The position numbers and the translations under genes were made by a program. A DNA stretch of 64,000 nt from Shewanella hanedai (lineage in GTDB: Bacteria; Pseudomonadota; Gammaproteobacteria; Enterobacterales; Shewanellaceae). The stretch covers positions 1 to 64,000 of the forward strand of contig NZ_VKGK01000016.1 of the NCBI RefSeq assembly GCF_007197645.1, read 5' to 3'. The notes under the pieces were generated by a model. It saw nothing but the letters and a program-made list of their open reading frames with translations. It was not told where the DNA came from and searched no databases. This document shows positions 26,543 to 35,942 of the stretch, piece after piece. Each line of letters opens with the position of its first letter. Position 1 is the stretch's first letter.

Positions 26543-26571
26543 TGCGCTCTTAATGGGCGCAGTATTATTTT
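26543..26571 (+). terminator. Weak terminator after the ETF-QO gene
   Basis: TGCGC/GCGCA stem with a 9-base loop, followed by GTATTATTTT. The rest of the gap to the chemoreceptor is AT-rich and should contain that gene's promoter. Confidence 0.45.
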
Positions 26572-26789
26572 ACAAGTGTGAATAAAACATTGCGATCATG
26601 TCAAAATATCACCATAATTGCAGCCTCTAATAAAGCGTGATTTCCATACCAACCGCTAGTTTCTATCGAAACACCAACACCCTACTTAACTCTCTACATA
26701 ATGAGAGAAATTAATCGTCTACAGTCAGGGATTGCTAATTCCCCCCTTTATTTTGCCCACTGAGAGATAACATCAGCAGGTTGCTAACT

Positions 26790-28706
26790 ATGAGATTAAC
26801 TATGCTCACCATCAAACAAAAAATCATTCTTACTGTTACGCTTGCCGTACTCTTGTCGACTATTTTAGTCGGCGTGCTCAGCCAGCGTAGTGCAAAGCAA
26901 GTCATCGAACAGCGAATGCTGACTTCTGAAATGCCCAATATGCTGCAGCAAATCCGCAATAAGATTGAGCTTGATATCAATAGCTTAATGCATGCTGCTG
27001 AGCAACTCGCCAACAGTCCGATGCTGATTAATTGGTTAGAGAATGGTCGCCCTGCTGACACAGAAACCTTAGTGACCGACCAACTGACAAATATTAAAAA
27101 CCAATACAAGCTTGCACAAGCCTCATTCGCAGACAGAGACACGGCAGCTTACTACACCCAAGATGGTTTTTTACGACTCTTGAATCCCTCTCAGGATGGC
27201 TGGTTCTTCGACTATAAAAACAGTGGTCAAGAACGCATGCTTAACGTGTTCACCGAAGATAATGGTGAGGTAAAACTGTTTATAAATTATCAACAACCAA
27301 GTGGCCGTGGACTGGTTGGATTAGCCAAATCTCTTGATGACATGGTCGCTCTATTAGCCTCATTTAAAATTGAAGAAACAGGCTTTGTCTATCTGGTTGA
27401 TGCTGAAGGTGAGGTCAAATTACACCCTGATACCAATCAGATAGGTCGCGGAACACTGAACAACTTTTATCGCGACGGCAATACCAACGGCTTACTAAAT
27501 CGTAGTGACTTTAGCATGCTAAAAACGGAAGTGGATGGTCAACAGATGTTAGTGGCCAGTAGTTATATTCCCTCTATGAATTGGTACCTTGTTGCTCAAG
27601 TGCCTGAATCTGAAATCTTCGCCCTACTGCAAGAATCCGCTTACCAGATCCTATTTTGGACTTTATTGATTGCCACAGCCTTTATTACATTATCCGTGTT
27701 TGTAGCAGGTTCGGTCAGTCGTCCTATCTCTGTGGTTGCATCAATGCTGCAGGATATTGGTGAAGGTGAAGGCGATCTACGTCAACGCCTCCCAGTAGAG
27801 GGCAACGATGAGCTCACTCTGCTGGCTAAAGGGTTTAATACCTTTATCAGTAAGATACAGAGTTCAATCATCGACGTCACTGAAGCCAGTGAACAGCTAA
27901 GTCTTTCTGCAAAAGATGTCGCAAATCAAGCACAACAAACACTGTCTGATAGTCAGCTGCAAAAAGATCAAACCATGATGGTGGTTGCCGCGATAAATGA
28001 AATGGGTGCAACAGTAAATGAGATTGCAGCCAATGCAGCCCAAGCCGCAGATACCGCAAGAGATGCCGACACAGGTTCTAGCTCTGGCCAAGTGGTGGTA
28101 TTACGTGCGAGAGACACCATCAATCAACTCTCTGACGATGTCGATTCTGTTGGGGAAGTGATCGAATCCTTAGCGGTACACACTAAGTCCATTGGTGGGA
28201 TTTTAGATGTCATACGCGCCGTATCAGAGCAGACAAATTTATTGGCGCTCAATGCAGCTATAGAAGCTGCACGAGCAGGTGAAGCGGGACGAGGCTTTGC
28301 CGTCGTTGCTGACGAGGTGAGAAACTTGGCATCACGTACAGCGACGTCGACCAATGAAGTACAGATAATGATAGATAAATTACAAGCCGAGGCCAGTAGA
28401 GCTGTCGGTGCCATGACCCAGAGCCGTTCACGCTCTCAAGAAGGCGTCATTGCCGTTGATGAAGCAAGTCAGTCATTATCGGGGATCAGTGAGCAGATAG
28501 GCCAGATCACAGACATGAACATTCAAGTGGCGGCGGCGACCGAAGAGCAGTCAACGGTTGTGGAAGACATCAATCGTAATGTCACTGAGATCAATGACAT
28601 TACCCAGAGAACAGCGGACACCGCCGAAGCTGTCGCACAAGCGAGTCAATCACTGATCCATCTAGCACATCGTTTAGATACTTTAGTGGCAGGTTTTAAG
28701 GTTTAG
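26790..28706 (+). CDS. Methyl-accepting chemotaxis protein with Cache sensor
   Basis: A 638-residue chemoreceptor. A membrane segment (about 8-28) and a periplasmic double-Cache domain with [32 protein letters not shown] and [20 protein letters not shown] are followed by a second membrane segment (about 283-306). A HAMP domain ([21 protein letters not shown]) leads into the signalling tip [19 protein letters not shown]. Several in-frame starts exist (TTG 26781, ATG 26790, ATG 26802); 26790 is chosen for its AGG upstream. Cache receptors of this type bind organic acids or amino acids, but the ligand is not readable. Confidence 0.93.
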   Translation: MRLTMLTIKQKIILTVTLAVLLSTILVGVLSQRSAKQVIEQRMLTSEMPNMLQQIRNKIELDINSLMHAAEQLANSPMLINWLENGRPADTETLVTDQLTNIKNQYKLAQASFADRDTAAYYTQDGFLRLLNPSQDGWFFDYKNSGQERMLNVFTEDNGEVKLFINYQQPSGRGLVGLAKSLDDMVALLASFKIEETGFVYLVDAEGEVKLHPDTNQIGRGTLNNFYRDGNTNGLLNRSDFSMLKTEVDGQQMLVASSYIPSMNWYLVAQVPESEIFALLQESAYQILFWTLLIATAFITLSVFVAGSVSRPISVVASMLQDIGEGEGDLRQRLPVEGNDELTLLAKGFNTFISKIQSSIIDVTEASEQLSLSAKDVANQAQQTLSDSQLQKDQTMMVVAAINEMGATVNEIAANAAQAADTARDADTGSSSGQVVVLRARDTINQLSDDVDSVGEVIESLAVHTKSIGGILDVIRAVSEQTNLLALNAAIEAARAGEAGRGFAVVADEVRNLASRTATSTNEVQIMIDKLQAEASRAVGAMTQSRSRSQEGVIAVDEASQSLSGISEQIGQITDMNIQVAAATEEQSTVVEDINRNVTEINDITQRTADTAEAVAQASQSLIHLAHRLDTLVAGFKV

Positions 28707-28729
28707 ATTTAAAGGCTTAATATGATTTG

Positions 28730-28757
28730 AGTCCTTAAGCATGAACGCTTAAGGACT
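28730..28757. terminator. Bidirectional hairpin after the chemoreceptor gene
   Basis: Perfect 11-bp stem AGTCCTTAAGC/GCTTAAGGACT with a 6-base loop, between convergent genes. Confidence 0.55.
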
Positions 28758-28768
28758 TAAATAAGACG

Positions 28769-29433
28769 TTAACTACGCGGTTTTAAAAATTTAATCGTCA
28801 TTGGGTATTTATAGCTTACCCCTTCACTGGCTTTCATCGCTGCAATGATAGTAAACACGATATCAACGATTGCCAGCACACCTATCAGAAGAAAGCCGAT
28901 ACCAACCAACATCAAAACCGCACTGATCATCATGTAGATCATTAAACTTATCTTGAAATTGATACAGTTACGGCCACACTCATCGACGAATGGCATCTCA
29001 TCACGCTTCATCAACCATACGATGAATGGGCCGAGTATGCTGCCGAAAGGGATGTATACCCAAGCCACTTCAAAATGCTCATTTCAGAGCTCCCGTAGGA
29101 TCGCTGAACAAGGCAGTGGTTGAGACAATGGTCATTCCATTAACGATACCGCTAACGCAGTGCAGCGGATCTACGGAAACTCCCGGAGGGCAAGGCGAGA
29201 AGTAACATGTTTCTGCGTTATAAAATATTGAATTAGAATAACTAGTCCAGCAATTTCATGCCTTGAACTCTGTCACTTCTCGACATGCTGAATTCTGCAT
29301 TTAGAGGTTGTTTGGGTATAACTTAACCCGCAAAACTTGAGACTTGAACAGCGATGCCCATGTTGCGCTCATCTTGGCTCAGTGCTGGGTCCTGTTTTTG
29401 TATTAGTTCTTCTACTTGCACTTCTTCTGTCAC
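28769..29433 (-). pseudogene. DUF4870 (Tic20-like) membrane protein gene split by a MITE
   Basis: The C-terminal part (28769 to about 29056) encodes YIPFGSILGPFIVWLMKRDE and two membrane helices of a DUF4870 protein but lacks the family N-terminus. The missing part lies beyond the insertion: GTG 29433, preceded by AAGGAGAG, encodes 36 residues ending GIAVQVSSFAG and then meets TAA at 29323-29325. Removing the intervening 266-bp element restores SSFAG-YIPFGSILG in frame, giving about 131 residues. A GTG at 29068 reopens the 3' part as a 99-codon frame, but its first residues come from the element and lack a ribosome-binding site. Function was probably lost. Confidence 0.88.
29055..29325. mobile_element. 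MITE of about 266 bp with TATACCCAA termini
   Basis: The left end TATACCCAAGCCACTTCAAA matches the reverse complement of the right end, TATACCCAAACAACCTCTAAA, as imperfect terminal inverted repeats continuing into AATGC. No internal gene. Flanks suggest duplication of a TA target, though the exact junction cannot be fixed to a base. Length and the internal AGAATAACTA string resemble the second element at 59.5 kb. It needs a transposase in trans. Confidence 0.82.
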
Positions 29434-29456
29434 TTTTCTCTCCTTGAATTAAAGAC

Positions 29457-30155
29457 TTAAATTTTACTCGGACCAAACAAACGCATCTGCCAGTCCTCAA
29501 TTTTCTGATGTTCTAATCTTCTCTGTAAGCTATTTACCCAAGCATTAGCCAGTCCCTCACAACTCGCGAGGCGATCATAAGCTTTAGCATCAAACTCAGG
29601 GGTAAAATAGATAACCATGGCATCTCTCACACTTATGTCAGTGCGACGCTCAATGAGGGATATACTATCATTTTGTTGAATTACACCTGGTTTGATCACT
29701 CGATAAAACCAACCACATAAGCCACTGGTTTGCATCGCCAGCGCAAACTCTTCATGACCAAACTGTCGATTTAATTTGAAACAGGGGGATCTTGGCTGAG
29801 TCACCTGCAGCACAACCTCGCCAATCGCAATGATATCTCCAATATTGACCTGAGTTTCATCCAAGCCAACGGTGCTGATATTCTCCCCCATAGAGGGCGC
29901 ATCCCTAAAACCATTCATCATGTCCCAGCGACGATACTGACCATAATGCTCTCGGGGAAAGTGATGCAGTACTCGATCTAATCCACCATGATGTTTAGGA
30001 TCAGCCTGTGCATCGCCTGAAACCGTTTCAAAATGAACTTCTAGTGTCGTGGCGGCTTTTTTATTGGCTATCCCGCTGGTAATGCCGGTCATTTGGCTGA
30101 GTTCTTCGCCCAAATATAAACCCGATAACTGTTTAACCAATAATTGCTCCGACAT
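29457..30155 (-). CDS. MOSC-domain protein, YiiM-like
   Basis: A 232-residue MOSC protein related to the C-terminal domain of Moco sulfurases and to YiiM, which supports detoxification of N-hydroxylated compounds. It shows HHGGLDRVLHHFPREHY, SMGENISTVGLDE, IGDIIAIGEVVLQVTQPRSPC (with the conserved cysteine) and GLCGWFYRV. ATG 30155 is chosen because AAGGAG lies seven bases upstream; the frame could open one codon earlier at TTG. It is transcribed toward the disrupted DUF4870 gene, in a molybdenum-rich neighbourhood. Confidence 0.88.
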   Translation of the reverse strand: MSEQLLVKQLSGLYLGEELSQMTGITSGIANKKAATTLEVHFETVSGDAQADPKHHGGLDRVLHHFPREHYGQYRRWDMMNGFRDAPSMGENISTVGLDETQVNIGDIIAIGEVVLQVTQPRSPCFKLNRQFGHEEFALAMQTSGLCGWFYRVIKPGVIQQNDSISLIERRTDISVRDAMVIYFTPEFDAKAYDRLASCEGLANAWVNSLQRRLEHQKIEDWQMRLFGPSKI

Positions 30156-30192
30156 CAATCAACTCCTTAAGTCATTTCAAATTAACGATAAG

Positions 30193-30687
30193 CTAGTAGG
30201 CTAATACAAATCTTAGCCAGAGACTATCAACATCTTGTTGCTCTGTTTGTGTAAAACCTAACTTCTGTATAAGAGCTATTGATGCTAGATTTTCTCTCAT
30301 CACATTGGCAACATAGTCAGTCACATTATATCTTTCAACACCAATTTTAAGGGCTGCACAAGCAGCCTCACTCGCAAAGCCTTTTCCCCATACGGATCTA
30401 AGCAATCTAAAGCCTAAATCAACTTCTTGAGTAACAGGATCTCTTCGTAGACCACAAAAACCGATATACTCCCCCGTCTCTCTATCAAGCAATGACCACC
30501 GTCCAAAACCATGTAAACGATATTCACAATAGGCATCAATAAAAGCGGCAGAGGCTTGCTCTGACTCGAAAGAAGTATCTCCGGTATATCGCATCACTTC
30601 AAGATCGGCATTAAGCCGATAGAAACCTTCAGCATCCTGCAGAGAAAACTCTCTCAGAATAAGCCTCTCTGTCTTAGTTACAATCAA
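30193..30687 (-). CDS. RimJ/RimL-type GNAT acetyltransferase
   Basis: A 164-residue N-acetyltransferase starting MIVTKTERLILREFSLQDAE, the classic RimJ/L opening. The acetyl-CoA site is in GFRLLRSVWGKGFASEAACAAL and the C-terminal part has NLASIALIQKLGF. The start is TTG at 30687, supported by a perfect AGGAGG seven bases upstream; there is no ATG nearby. Substrate unknown. It is followed by the MOSC gene after 37 bases, possibly an operon. Confidence 0.87.
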   Translation of the reverse strand: MIVTKTERLILREFSLQDAEGFYRLNADLEVMRYTGDTSFESEQASAAFIDAYCEYRLHGFGRWSLLDRETGEYIGFCGLRRDPVTQEVDLGFRLLRSVWGKGFASEAACAALKIGVERYNVTDYVANVMRENLASIALIQKLGFTQTEQQDVDSLWLRFVLAY

Positions 30688-30702
30688 ATTAAGACCTCCT
30701 CT

Positions 30703-32160
30703 CTAATGAGACAAAACTACCTGATCTCGGCCTCTGTCTTTTGCCTGATAAAGCGCGACATCAACTCGGTTAATCAAATCGGCACTTGGCTCACCAGGGT
30801 TATACTGAGCAACACCAGAGCTTACCGTTATGCCAATCTCATGTTCATTGACGCTAATTTTACGTTGCGCAATCGTCTCTCGAATCCGCTCAGCCATATC
30901 GGCTGCATGACTAAGATCGACATTAGGCAGCAACAGTAAAAACTCCTCTCCACCCCAACGACACACAATATCTTGATCCCTCAACTGATGCTGGATCATA
31001 TTGGCTACCGTCTTAATCACTAAATCCCCGATGCTATGACCAAAGCTATCATTGACCTTCTTAAAATAATCAATATCCAACAAGATGATCGAAACTGGAA
31101 CGGCAGAGTTATCAGCGTTAAGCAGTGATTGAGTAAAATTAATTTCAAACATCTGCCGATTCGTAGCACCGGTAAGCTTATCAGTCGACGCCATCACCTC
31201 TAACTTTCTTTGGTATCGCCCTAACGTCAGATTCGCAATGACCAAGATAATGATGATCACCAACAAACCCAGCCCGATATTGACCCAGAAAGTATTTAAT
31301 ATCTTCTGCTCTCCCTCGGCCTCCTCCTGCTCAACCATCAAGTACCATTTAAACTCTGACACCATACGCGAGTTCAGGTAGACCGTTTTATTGTCTCTAA
31401 CATAAGAGAGGGAAGCGCTTGGGCTAGTAAGAATACGGGTGGCAAGTTTTTCTAAACCAGGGGAGTCTTGTAATGTCTGACTGCCAGTGTATTGATCGCC
31501 GTGTAGCGTCACAACTCCCTCGGTATCGACAAAATAGACTCGACGGTTGTATCTCTTTTGGTAGAGTTTTATTAGTTTCTGGACACGTTCAACCGCTAAT
31601 CCGACCCCAGTAACACCAATGAAGTTACCGTCGAAGTCATAGACTTTGTAATTGACGTAAACAACCGTTTGATTCTTGTTTGCGGTATCGGGATCGATAT
31701 TCACTTCGTAGGGCTCTGAATCTGGTAGTGAGCGAACTCGGAAGTACCAGGCATCGATGGGGTCAGTCTCTTCGACCTTTTTCAGTACACCAGTAGAGTG
31801 ATAGTAGTTTCGGCTTTTATCGGATATAAAAAAACTGGTCACGGTATCGTATTTATTCTGAATCTCTTTTAAATAACGGATCAGCAGTTTGGGATCTTGC
31901 TCATCATTAATGGTCCAATCCCTAACAAATGTGTCTTGGGCCATCAACGAAGAAATAAAAATAGGTTGCAACAAATCCTGCTGGATCTCTGAATAGATAT
32001 TGTCACTGGTCAGGGGAAGGGTATTTTCTGAAATTTGCTCACTCAGAGAGTCATGAGCCACTTTATAGCTAATGCCACTGGTAAAAATAAACGCCGTTAT
32101 CAGCAGAACCGACAGGATCCAGATAAACCGCTTTTTATCACTCCACACTCTATTTCCCAT
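30703..32160 (-). CDS. Diguanylate cyclase with periplasmic Cache domain
   Basis: A 485-residue membrane enzyme making c-di-GMP. Membrane helices lie at about 12-32 and 290-312, enclosing a double-Cache domain with GVTGVGLAVERVQKLIKLYQKR and RVYFVDTEGVVTLHGD. The GGDEF domain keeps the intact GGEEF site (CRWGGEEFLLLLP) and an RDQD inhibitory I-site five residues before it, so it should be an active, feedback-regulated cyclase. It lies upstream of the acetyltransferase gene on the same strand. Confidence 0.93.
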   Translation of the reverse strand: MGNRVWSDKKRFIWILSVLLITAFIFTSGISYKVAHDSLSEQISENTLPLTSDNIYSEIQQDLLQPIFISSLMAQDTFVRDWTINDEQDPKLLIRYLKEIQNKYDTVTSFFISDKSRNYYHSTGVLKKVEETDPIDAWYFRVRSLPDSEPYEVNIDPDTANKNQTVVYVNYKVYDFDGNFIGVTGVGLAVERVQKLIKLYQKRYNRRVYFVDTEGVVTLHGDQYTGSQTLQDSPGLEKLATRILTSPSASLSYVRDNKTVYLNSRMVSEFKWYLMVEQEEAEGEQKILNTFWVNIGLGLLVIIIILVIANLTLGRYQRKLEVMASTDKLTGATNRQMFEINFTQSLLNADNSAVPVSIILLDIDYFKKVNDSFGHSIGDLVIKTVANMIQHQLRDQDIVCRWGGEEFLLLLPNVDLSHAADMAERIRETIAQRKISVNEHEIGITVSSGVAQYNPGEPSADLINRVDVALYQAKDRGRDQVVLSH

Positions 32161-32289
32161 TAACAGCCACCCACATTATCAATTTAACCGGAAATAATTG
32201 CCATCAACCTAAGTTAACAACCTGTTAAATAATAACTTAAAAGTAGAAATGATGACATTGAATTTAAGTCACTAATGAAAAAAGAGCAT

Positions 32290-32314
32290 AAAAAAGCCTC
32301 GCTGGGAGCAAGGC
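32290..32314 (-). terminator. Terminator after the PfkB kinase gene
   Basis: On the minus strand GCCTTGCT pairs with AGCGAGGC around a 3-base loop, followed by a T6 run. It lies about 110 bases past the kinase stop and before the cyclase promoter. Confidence 0.7.
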
Positions 32315-32423
32315 AAAGGCAAAACAGAGTAAGGATAGTGATTTACATTAAATCAGTATTGCCAATCTAACAGCCAAATATGAGGGTTTAATGACTGTTA
32401 GATAACAGATTTATGACACCAAT

Positions 32424-33263
32424 TTAGTTACTCAAATATTGCTTTAATGCCTCTCCTGGAATGGAGCTGTGCGTAGCAACCGCAAAACCAGCCCATATTC
32501 CCGCTTCTTTCATCGACTCCACAATGCCTAACCCACTCGTCATCCCATGAATAAGGCCTGCAGCATAGGCATCACCCGCCCCCGTGGTATCGACGACCAC
32601 AGATGGCACTGCATTCACATGCTGACAATCATCTCGAGTATAGAGATGAGCGCCATCTGAGCCATCAGTCACAATGAAATACTTAAGCGATGCTCCGGCG
32701 ATTGTAAGCCCATATTCCCATGGAGATAATTGGCTACGTCCCTGCATATCGGTTTTAGATGCAATTAAAATGTCACAAGGTCTAGGGCGTTCATCTTTAG
32801 CCAACTGAGCTAACACTAAACAATTTTCCAGTGCGGTTTTAGCCCAACTCACACTGCCTTCGGCAGATGAATTAACATAGATCGCATCCCATTGACTCCA
32901 AACAGGAGGGGCTGCAAGTTCAAACACAGGTCTTTCGGGACGAATAATCGTACGCTCACCATTGGGGGTCATCACCAGCAACATCTCGCTGCTAATCTCT
33001 TCATGCCGTTGAATTAGCTGGCAATCGATTCCTTGAGCACTCGCTTCAGCAAGCAGCCAGTCTCCCACTTTATCGCTACCCACTTGGCTGACAAGTGCCA
33101 CACGATGCTTGGCCCAAGCAAGTCCGATCCCGGTATTGGCACCACCGCCACCTAGGCGTCGACCACCATCTTTATAGTGAAATCGGCCTCCCATCTCTAA
33201 CGGTTTATCAAGGTTTAGAATGCGATCACTGTTGAGATTAGCCACAAGAAGAATATTAGCCAT
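32424..33263 (-). CDS. PfkB-family carbohydrate kinase
   Basis: A 279-residue ribokinase-type sugar kinase. It carries the N-terminal glycine-rich RRLGGGGANTGIGLAWAKH, a beta segment ERTIIRPERP and the C-terminal catalytic loop VDTTGAGDAYAAGLIHG with the general base Asp. A GGAG lies before the ATG. It stands alone with its own terminator, and no transporter or regulator nearby identifies the substrate. Nucleoside or sugar kinases share this pattern. Confidence 0.9.
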   Translation of the reverse strand: MANILLVANLNSDRILNLDKPLEMGGRFHYKDGGRRLGGGGANTGIGLAWAKHRVALVSQVGSDKVGDWLLAEASAQGIDCQLIQRHEEISSEMLLVMTPNGERTIIRPERPVFELAAPPVWSQWDAIYVNSSAEGSVSWAKTALENCLVLAQLAKDERPRPCDILIASKTDMQGRSQLSPWEYGLTIAGASLKYFIVTDGSDGAHLYTRDDCQHVNAVPSVVVDTTGAGDAYAAGLIHGMTSGLGIVESMKEAGIWAGFAVATHSSIPGEALKQYLSN

Positions 33264-33354
33264 AATAGCTCCGAAAAATAGGCGTCATGGTGTGAATAAT
33301 AAAGGAATACTAACGAAACAGGTATTCACAAATTGACGCAAAAAGAGATTCAAC

Positions 33355-33906
33355 TTAAGACTCCCTATTACCACTGCGCCATTCGGAGGCTAACATTGCA
33401 TATTGATACTCGCAGCCCCAATCACCTTTAAAGAATACATTCTCAATAAAATGCGCTTCACGACGAAACCCAACTCGCTCCAGTAACAGCCAAGAGGGGA
33501 GATTGTCACAGTCAGTGGTTGCGATGACTCTATGTGGCTTCTGGTTAGAAAAAAGATAAGTTAATAAGCCTATTACAGCCTCGGATGCATACCCTTGCCC
33601 CTGAAAGTCTGGCGCAAATGTAAAGCCAATTTCAATCTGTGACTCATCGATAAAATGAACCGCAAGATCCCCCAGAAGTTGCTCCGACTCCTTGGTTAAA
33701 ATAGCGAGTTGGTACCAGTTACCTAACGTGCCAAATTCAGACTTTTGCATCTTATCAAATAGCGCTTGAGCATCTTCAAAACTGTAATCAGACCAACTCT
33801 GATATTTGGCCACATCAGGCAGAGCTCGGTAGTCAGCAAACGCTTGTAGATCGCCTGATTCAAATTGGCGACAAGTAATACGCTCTGTCTGAAATAATAC
33901 TTCCAT
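33355..33906 (-). CDS. GNAT acetyltransferase
   Basis: A 183-residue RimJ/L-like acetyltransferase: MEVLFQTERITCRQFESGDL at the start, IGFTFAPDFQGQGYASEAVI for acetyl-CoA and NLPSWLLLERVGFRREA near the end. ATG 33906 is preferred because GGAG lies seven bases upstream; the open frame begins four codons earlier. Substrate unknown. Confidence 0.87.
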   Translation of the reverse strand: MEVLFQTERITCRQFESGDLQAFADYRALPDVAKYQSWSDYSFEDAQALFDKMQKSEFGTLGNWYQLAILTKESEQLLGDLAVHFIDESQIEIGFTFAPDFQGQGYASEAVIGLLTYLFSNQKPHRVIATTDCDNLPSWLLLERVGFRREAHFIENVFFKGDWGCEYQYAMLASEWRSGNRES

Positions 33907-34311
33907 GCACAACTCCATTTAATCACTCAGGGTAATAAGGCTTAAAACGCGTTAATTCGAACAGTCATCTTGCCTAACCTCTGATGAATATGCTGAATAT
34001 ATTTATCCAAAACTACCTTAAATGAAAATTTAAGCAAATTCCGCTAGAAAGAATTCAACCTGAACAGACAGACCAATACGCTCCGTTCACTCACTCTAAC
34101 GCCAGTCAATATGTAAGAGATCTCTCAAGCTGTTGTCAGACAAACGTCCACCTTAAATATCCACTCTAAATTTAAATATGTAACTACCTGTATTAAAACA
34201 GATAATTTTATTTATTGAAATGGAGTGATAAAATTTACCTAACCATCCCTTATTTAGGGCTATTCATACTTGGTAAAATTCACTAAACATCAGGGAGATA
34301 AGGATTATTGA
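33907..34311. other. Intergenic region with divergent promoters
   Basis: These 405 bases separate the GNAT gene (minus) from the 69-residue gene (plus). They are AT-rich, with no credible ORF, hairpin or operator that I can support. Confidence 0.4.
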
Positions 34312-34521
34312 ATGGAATCGATAATTAGCATAGATGAGTTACTCGGTAATATAGGGACGCCTGAACATAGGCTAAAGCGGTATCAGGCATGTCTTAATGA
34401 GTTTGACCAACTCAACTACGATGATCCTTTTATCAGGCAAATACGCGCTGAAATGATCATTTTGGAGAAAAAAATTCAAGATCCAAAATCACCTAAAACT
34501 TGGTTTTCTCTTAAAAAATAA
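34312..34521 (+). CDS. Small hypothetical protein, 69 residues
   Basis: A short soluble protein with an acidic N-terminus (MESIISIDELLGNIG) and amphipathic helices rich in charged residues (RQIRAEMIILEKKIQ), ending in basic KTWFSLKK. No membrane helix or cysteine. AAGGA lies seven bases before the ATG. It is convergent with the LysR gene. I do not recognise the family; the ribosome-binding site and helical pattern make a real gene likely. Confidence 0.55.
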   Translation: MESIISIDELLGNIGTPEHRLKRYQACLNEFDQLNYDDPFIRQIRAEMIILEKKIQDPKSPKTWFSLKK

Positions 34522-34545
34522 TTTGAATATCTACATTGATTGACA

Positions 34546-35415
34546 CTACCAAGACTCTCGAAAATAGTCGATGAAAGCTCGAGTTTTTCCTGGCAAATAA
34601 GCCAGTTGTTGGTAGTAACCCCACATGACATAAGGCCTACTTCTAGTGTCGTTGAAAATGGGAATTAGCTCGCCTGAAGCTAATTCTCTATCAATGATCA
34701 TATGTGGAATATACGCTATCCCCATTCCTTGTACCGCGGCTTGTATAATCACCTCAGTGTTATCACTTACTAGCACGCCTTTCACTTCGACACTCTTCCC
34801 ACTTAACTGCCATTTGTAGGCTTTGTTCTCTTTTCCATAACAGAGACAACTATGCAGGCTTAACTCCGCTATTTTTTCTGGCATTCCCTGCCTTTCAATG
34901 TAATCAGGTGCAGCAAACAAGCCATTTCGATATTCACATAAAGGTACCCCCACAAATGCCCCTGAATCAAAATCCTCTATATGCCTTGCTAGGGAAATAT
35001 CAGCGTTGCGTAGAGGCAAGTCACCATAATCCACCGATAGCAGTTCCAACTTAATTTCAGGAAAACGAGTATTAAAACCTTGTAACATAGGCATTAGAAC
35101 CCGATTCAATATTGGTGCAGGGGCAGCCACACTCAAACGACCACTGGGTGTCTCTCCCAAGGAAGCGGTTTCATCGATTAGGGATTGCCAGCGGCCACCG
35201 AGTTCTCTTACCTCCTGATAGAAATGCTCACCCGCCTCAGTGATAACAATACTCCGTGTTGAACGCTTAAGTAATTGCACCCCCAACTCTGACTCAAGCT
35301 CAGCTAAACGTTTACTCACCGCTGACGGGCTAATATTCAGCGCCTTAGCGGTAGCTACCATAGAACCAAGTTCAACGATTAACTTAAACAATTGCGCCTT
35401 TTCAAATGACCCCAC
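34546..35415 (-). CDS. LysR-family transcriptional regulator
   Basis: A 289-residue regulator. The N-terminal winged helix reads FKLIVELGSMVATAKALNISPSAVSKRLAELE, followed by a type-2 periplasmic-binding-like effector domain (about 90-289). The start is GTG 35415 with GGAA six bases upstream. It is divergent from a 114-residue gene 110 bases away, the usual arrangement of a LysR regulator and its target. Confidence 0.9.
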   Translation of the reverse strand: MGSFEKAQLFKLIVELGSMVATAKALNISPSAVSKRLAELESELGVQLLKRSTRSIVITEAGEHFYQEVRELGGRWQSLIDETASLGETPSGRLSVAAPAPILNRVLMPMLQGFNTRFPEIKLELLSVDYGDLPLRNADISLARHIEDFDSGAFVGVPLCEYRNGLFAAPDYIERQGMPEKIAELSLHSCLCYGKENKAYKWQLSGKSVEVKGVLVSDNTEVIIQAAVQGMGIAYIPHMIIDRELASGELIPIFNDTRSRPYVMWGYYQQLAYLPGKTRAFIDYFRESW

Positions 35416-35524
35416 ATTATTTCCAATTTAGAAATTAACTATTCAAATAACCGTAGATTATCTACTTATAAATAACAATTAAACTCTCTACAAATTCAGA
35501 AAAGTGACTTAAGGAAGATAATCG

Positions 35525-35869
35525 ATGTATATAGTGGAAACCGTTAGTTGGGTAGCTAAAGCCGGCGTAGACACACAACAGGTGATAGATGCAGTAACGC
35601 TTATGCTACCGGATCTGCAAAAAGTACCGGGGTTCAAATACCAATCCCTCTCACAAAAAGAGATCAAGCAGGAGACTAGCAACACGGACTCAGCCTGCCA
35701 GTGGCTACAACTCTATTATTGGGACACCGTTAAAAACGCACACAACTCCAACGAAATCATGGCGCCTACCGCTTCACTGGCTCACTTAATCAGCTTGATA
35801 GAGCCAGAAAGCATCGCGATTGATATCTTCATTCCCCAACAACAATCATCAAGGCTAATGTTAGATTAA
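35525..35869 (+). CDS. Hypothetical protein divergent from a LysR regulator
   Basis: A 114-residue soluble protein. The opening MYIVETVSWVAKAGVDTQQV, a middle helix and QWLQLYYWDTVKNAH recall the beta-alpha-beta half barrel of ABM-type proteins, in which a small dimeric fold handles quinones or aldehydes; this similarity is tentative. AAGGA lies upstream of the ATG. It is the probable target of the adjacent LysR regulator and ends at a strong terminator. Confidence 0.6.
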   Translation: MYIVETVSWVAKAGVDTQQVIDAVTLMLPDLQKVPGFKYQSLSQKEIKQETSNTDSACQWLQLYYWDTVKNAHNSNEIMAPTASLAHLISLIEPESIAIDIFIPQQQSSRLMLD

Positions 35870-35891
35870 CAGCCCCTAAACATGGGCAAAA

Positions 35892-35921
35892 AAAAAGGTT
35901 GAAGCTAAGCTTCAACCTTTT
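35892..35921. terminator. Bidirectional terminator
   Basis: GGTTGAAGC/GCTTCAACC stem with a 3-base loop flanked by A8 and T4, between the 114-residue gene and the HemN-like gene. Confidence 0.8.
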
Positions 35922-35942
35922 AGTATCTAACTTTAAAATAGA

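Noticed and set aside
28769..29068. Reading the 99-codon DUF4870 frame as an intact gene
   Set aside because: Its GTG start and first residues come from the MITE end, it lacks a Shine-Dalgarno sequence, and the family N-terminus is found beyond the insertion.
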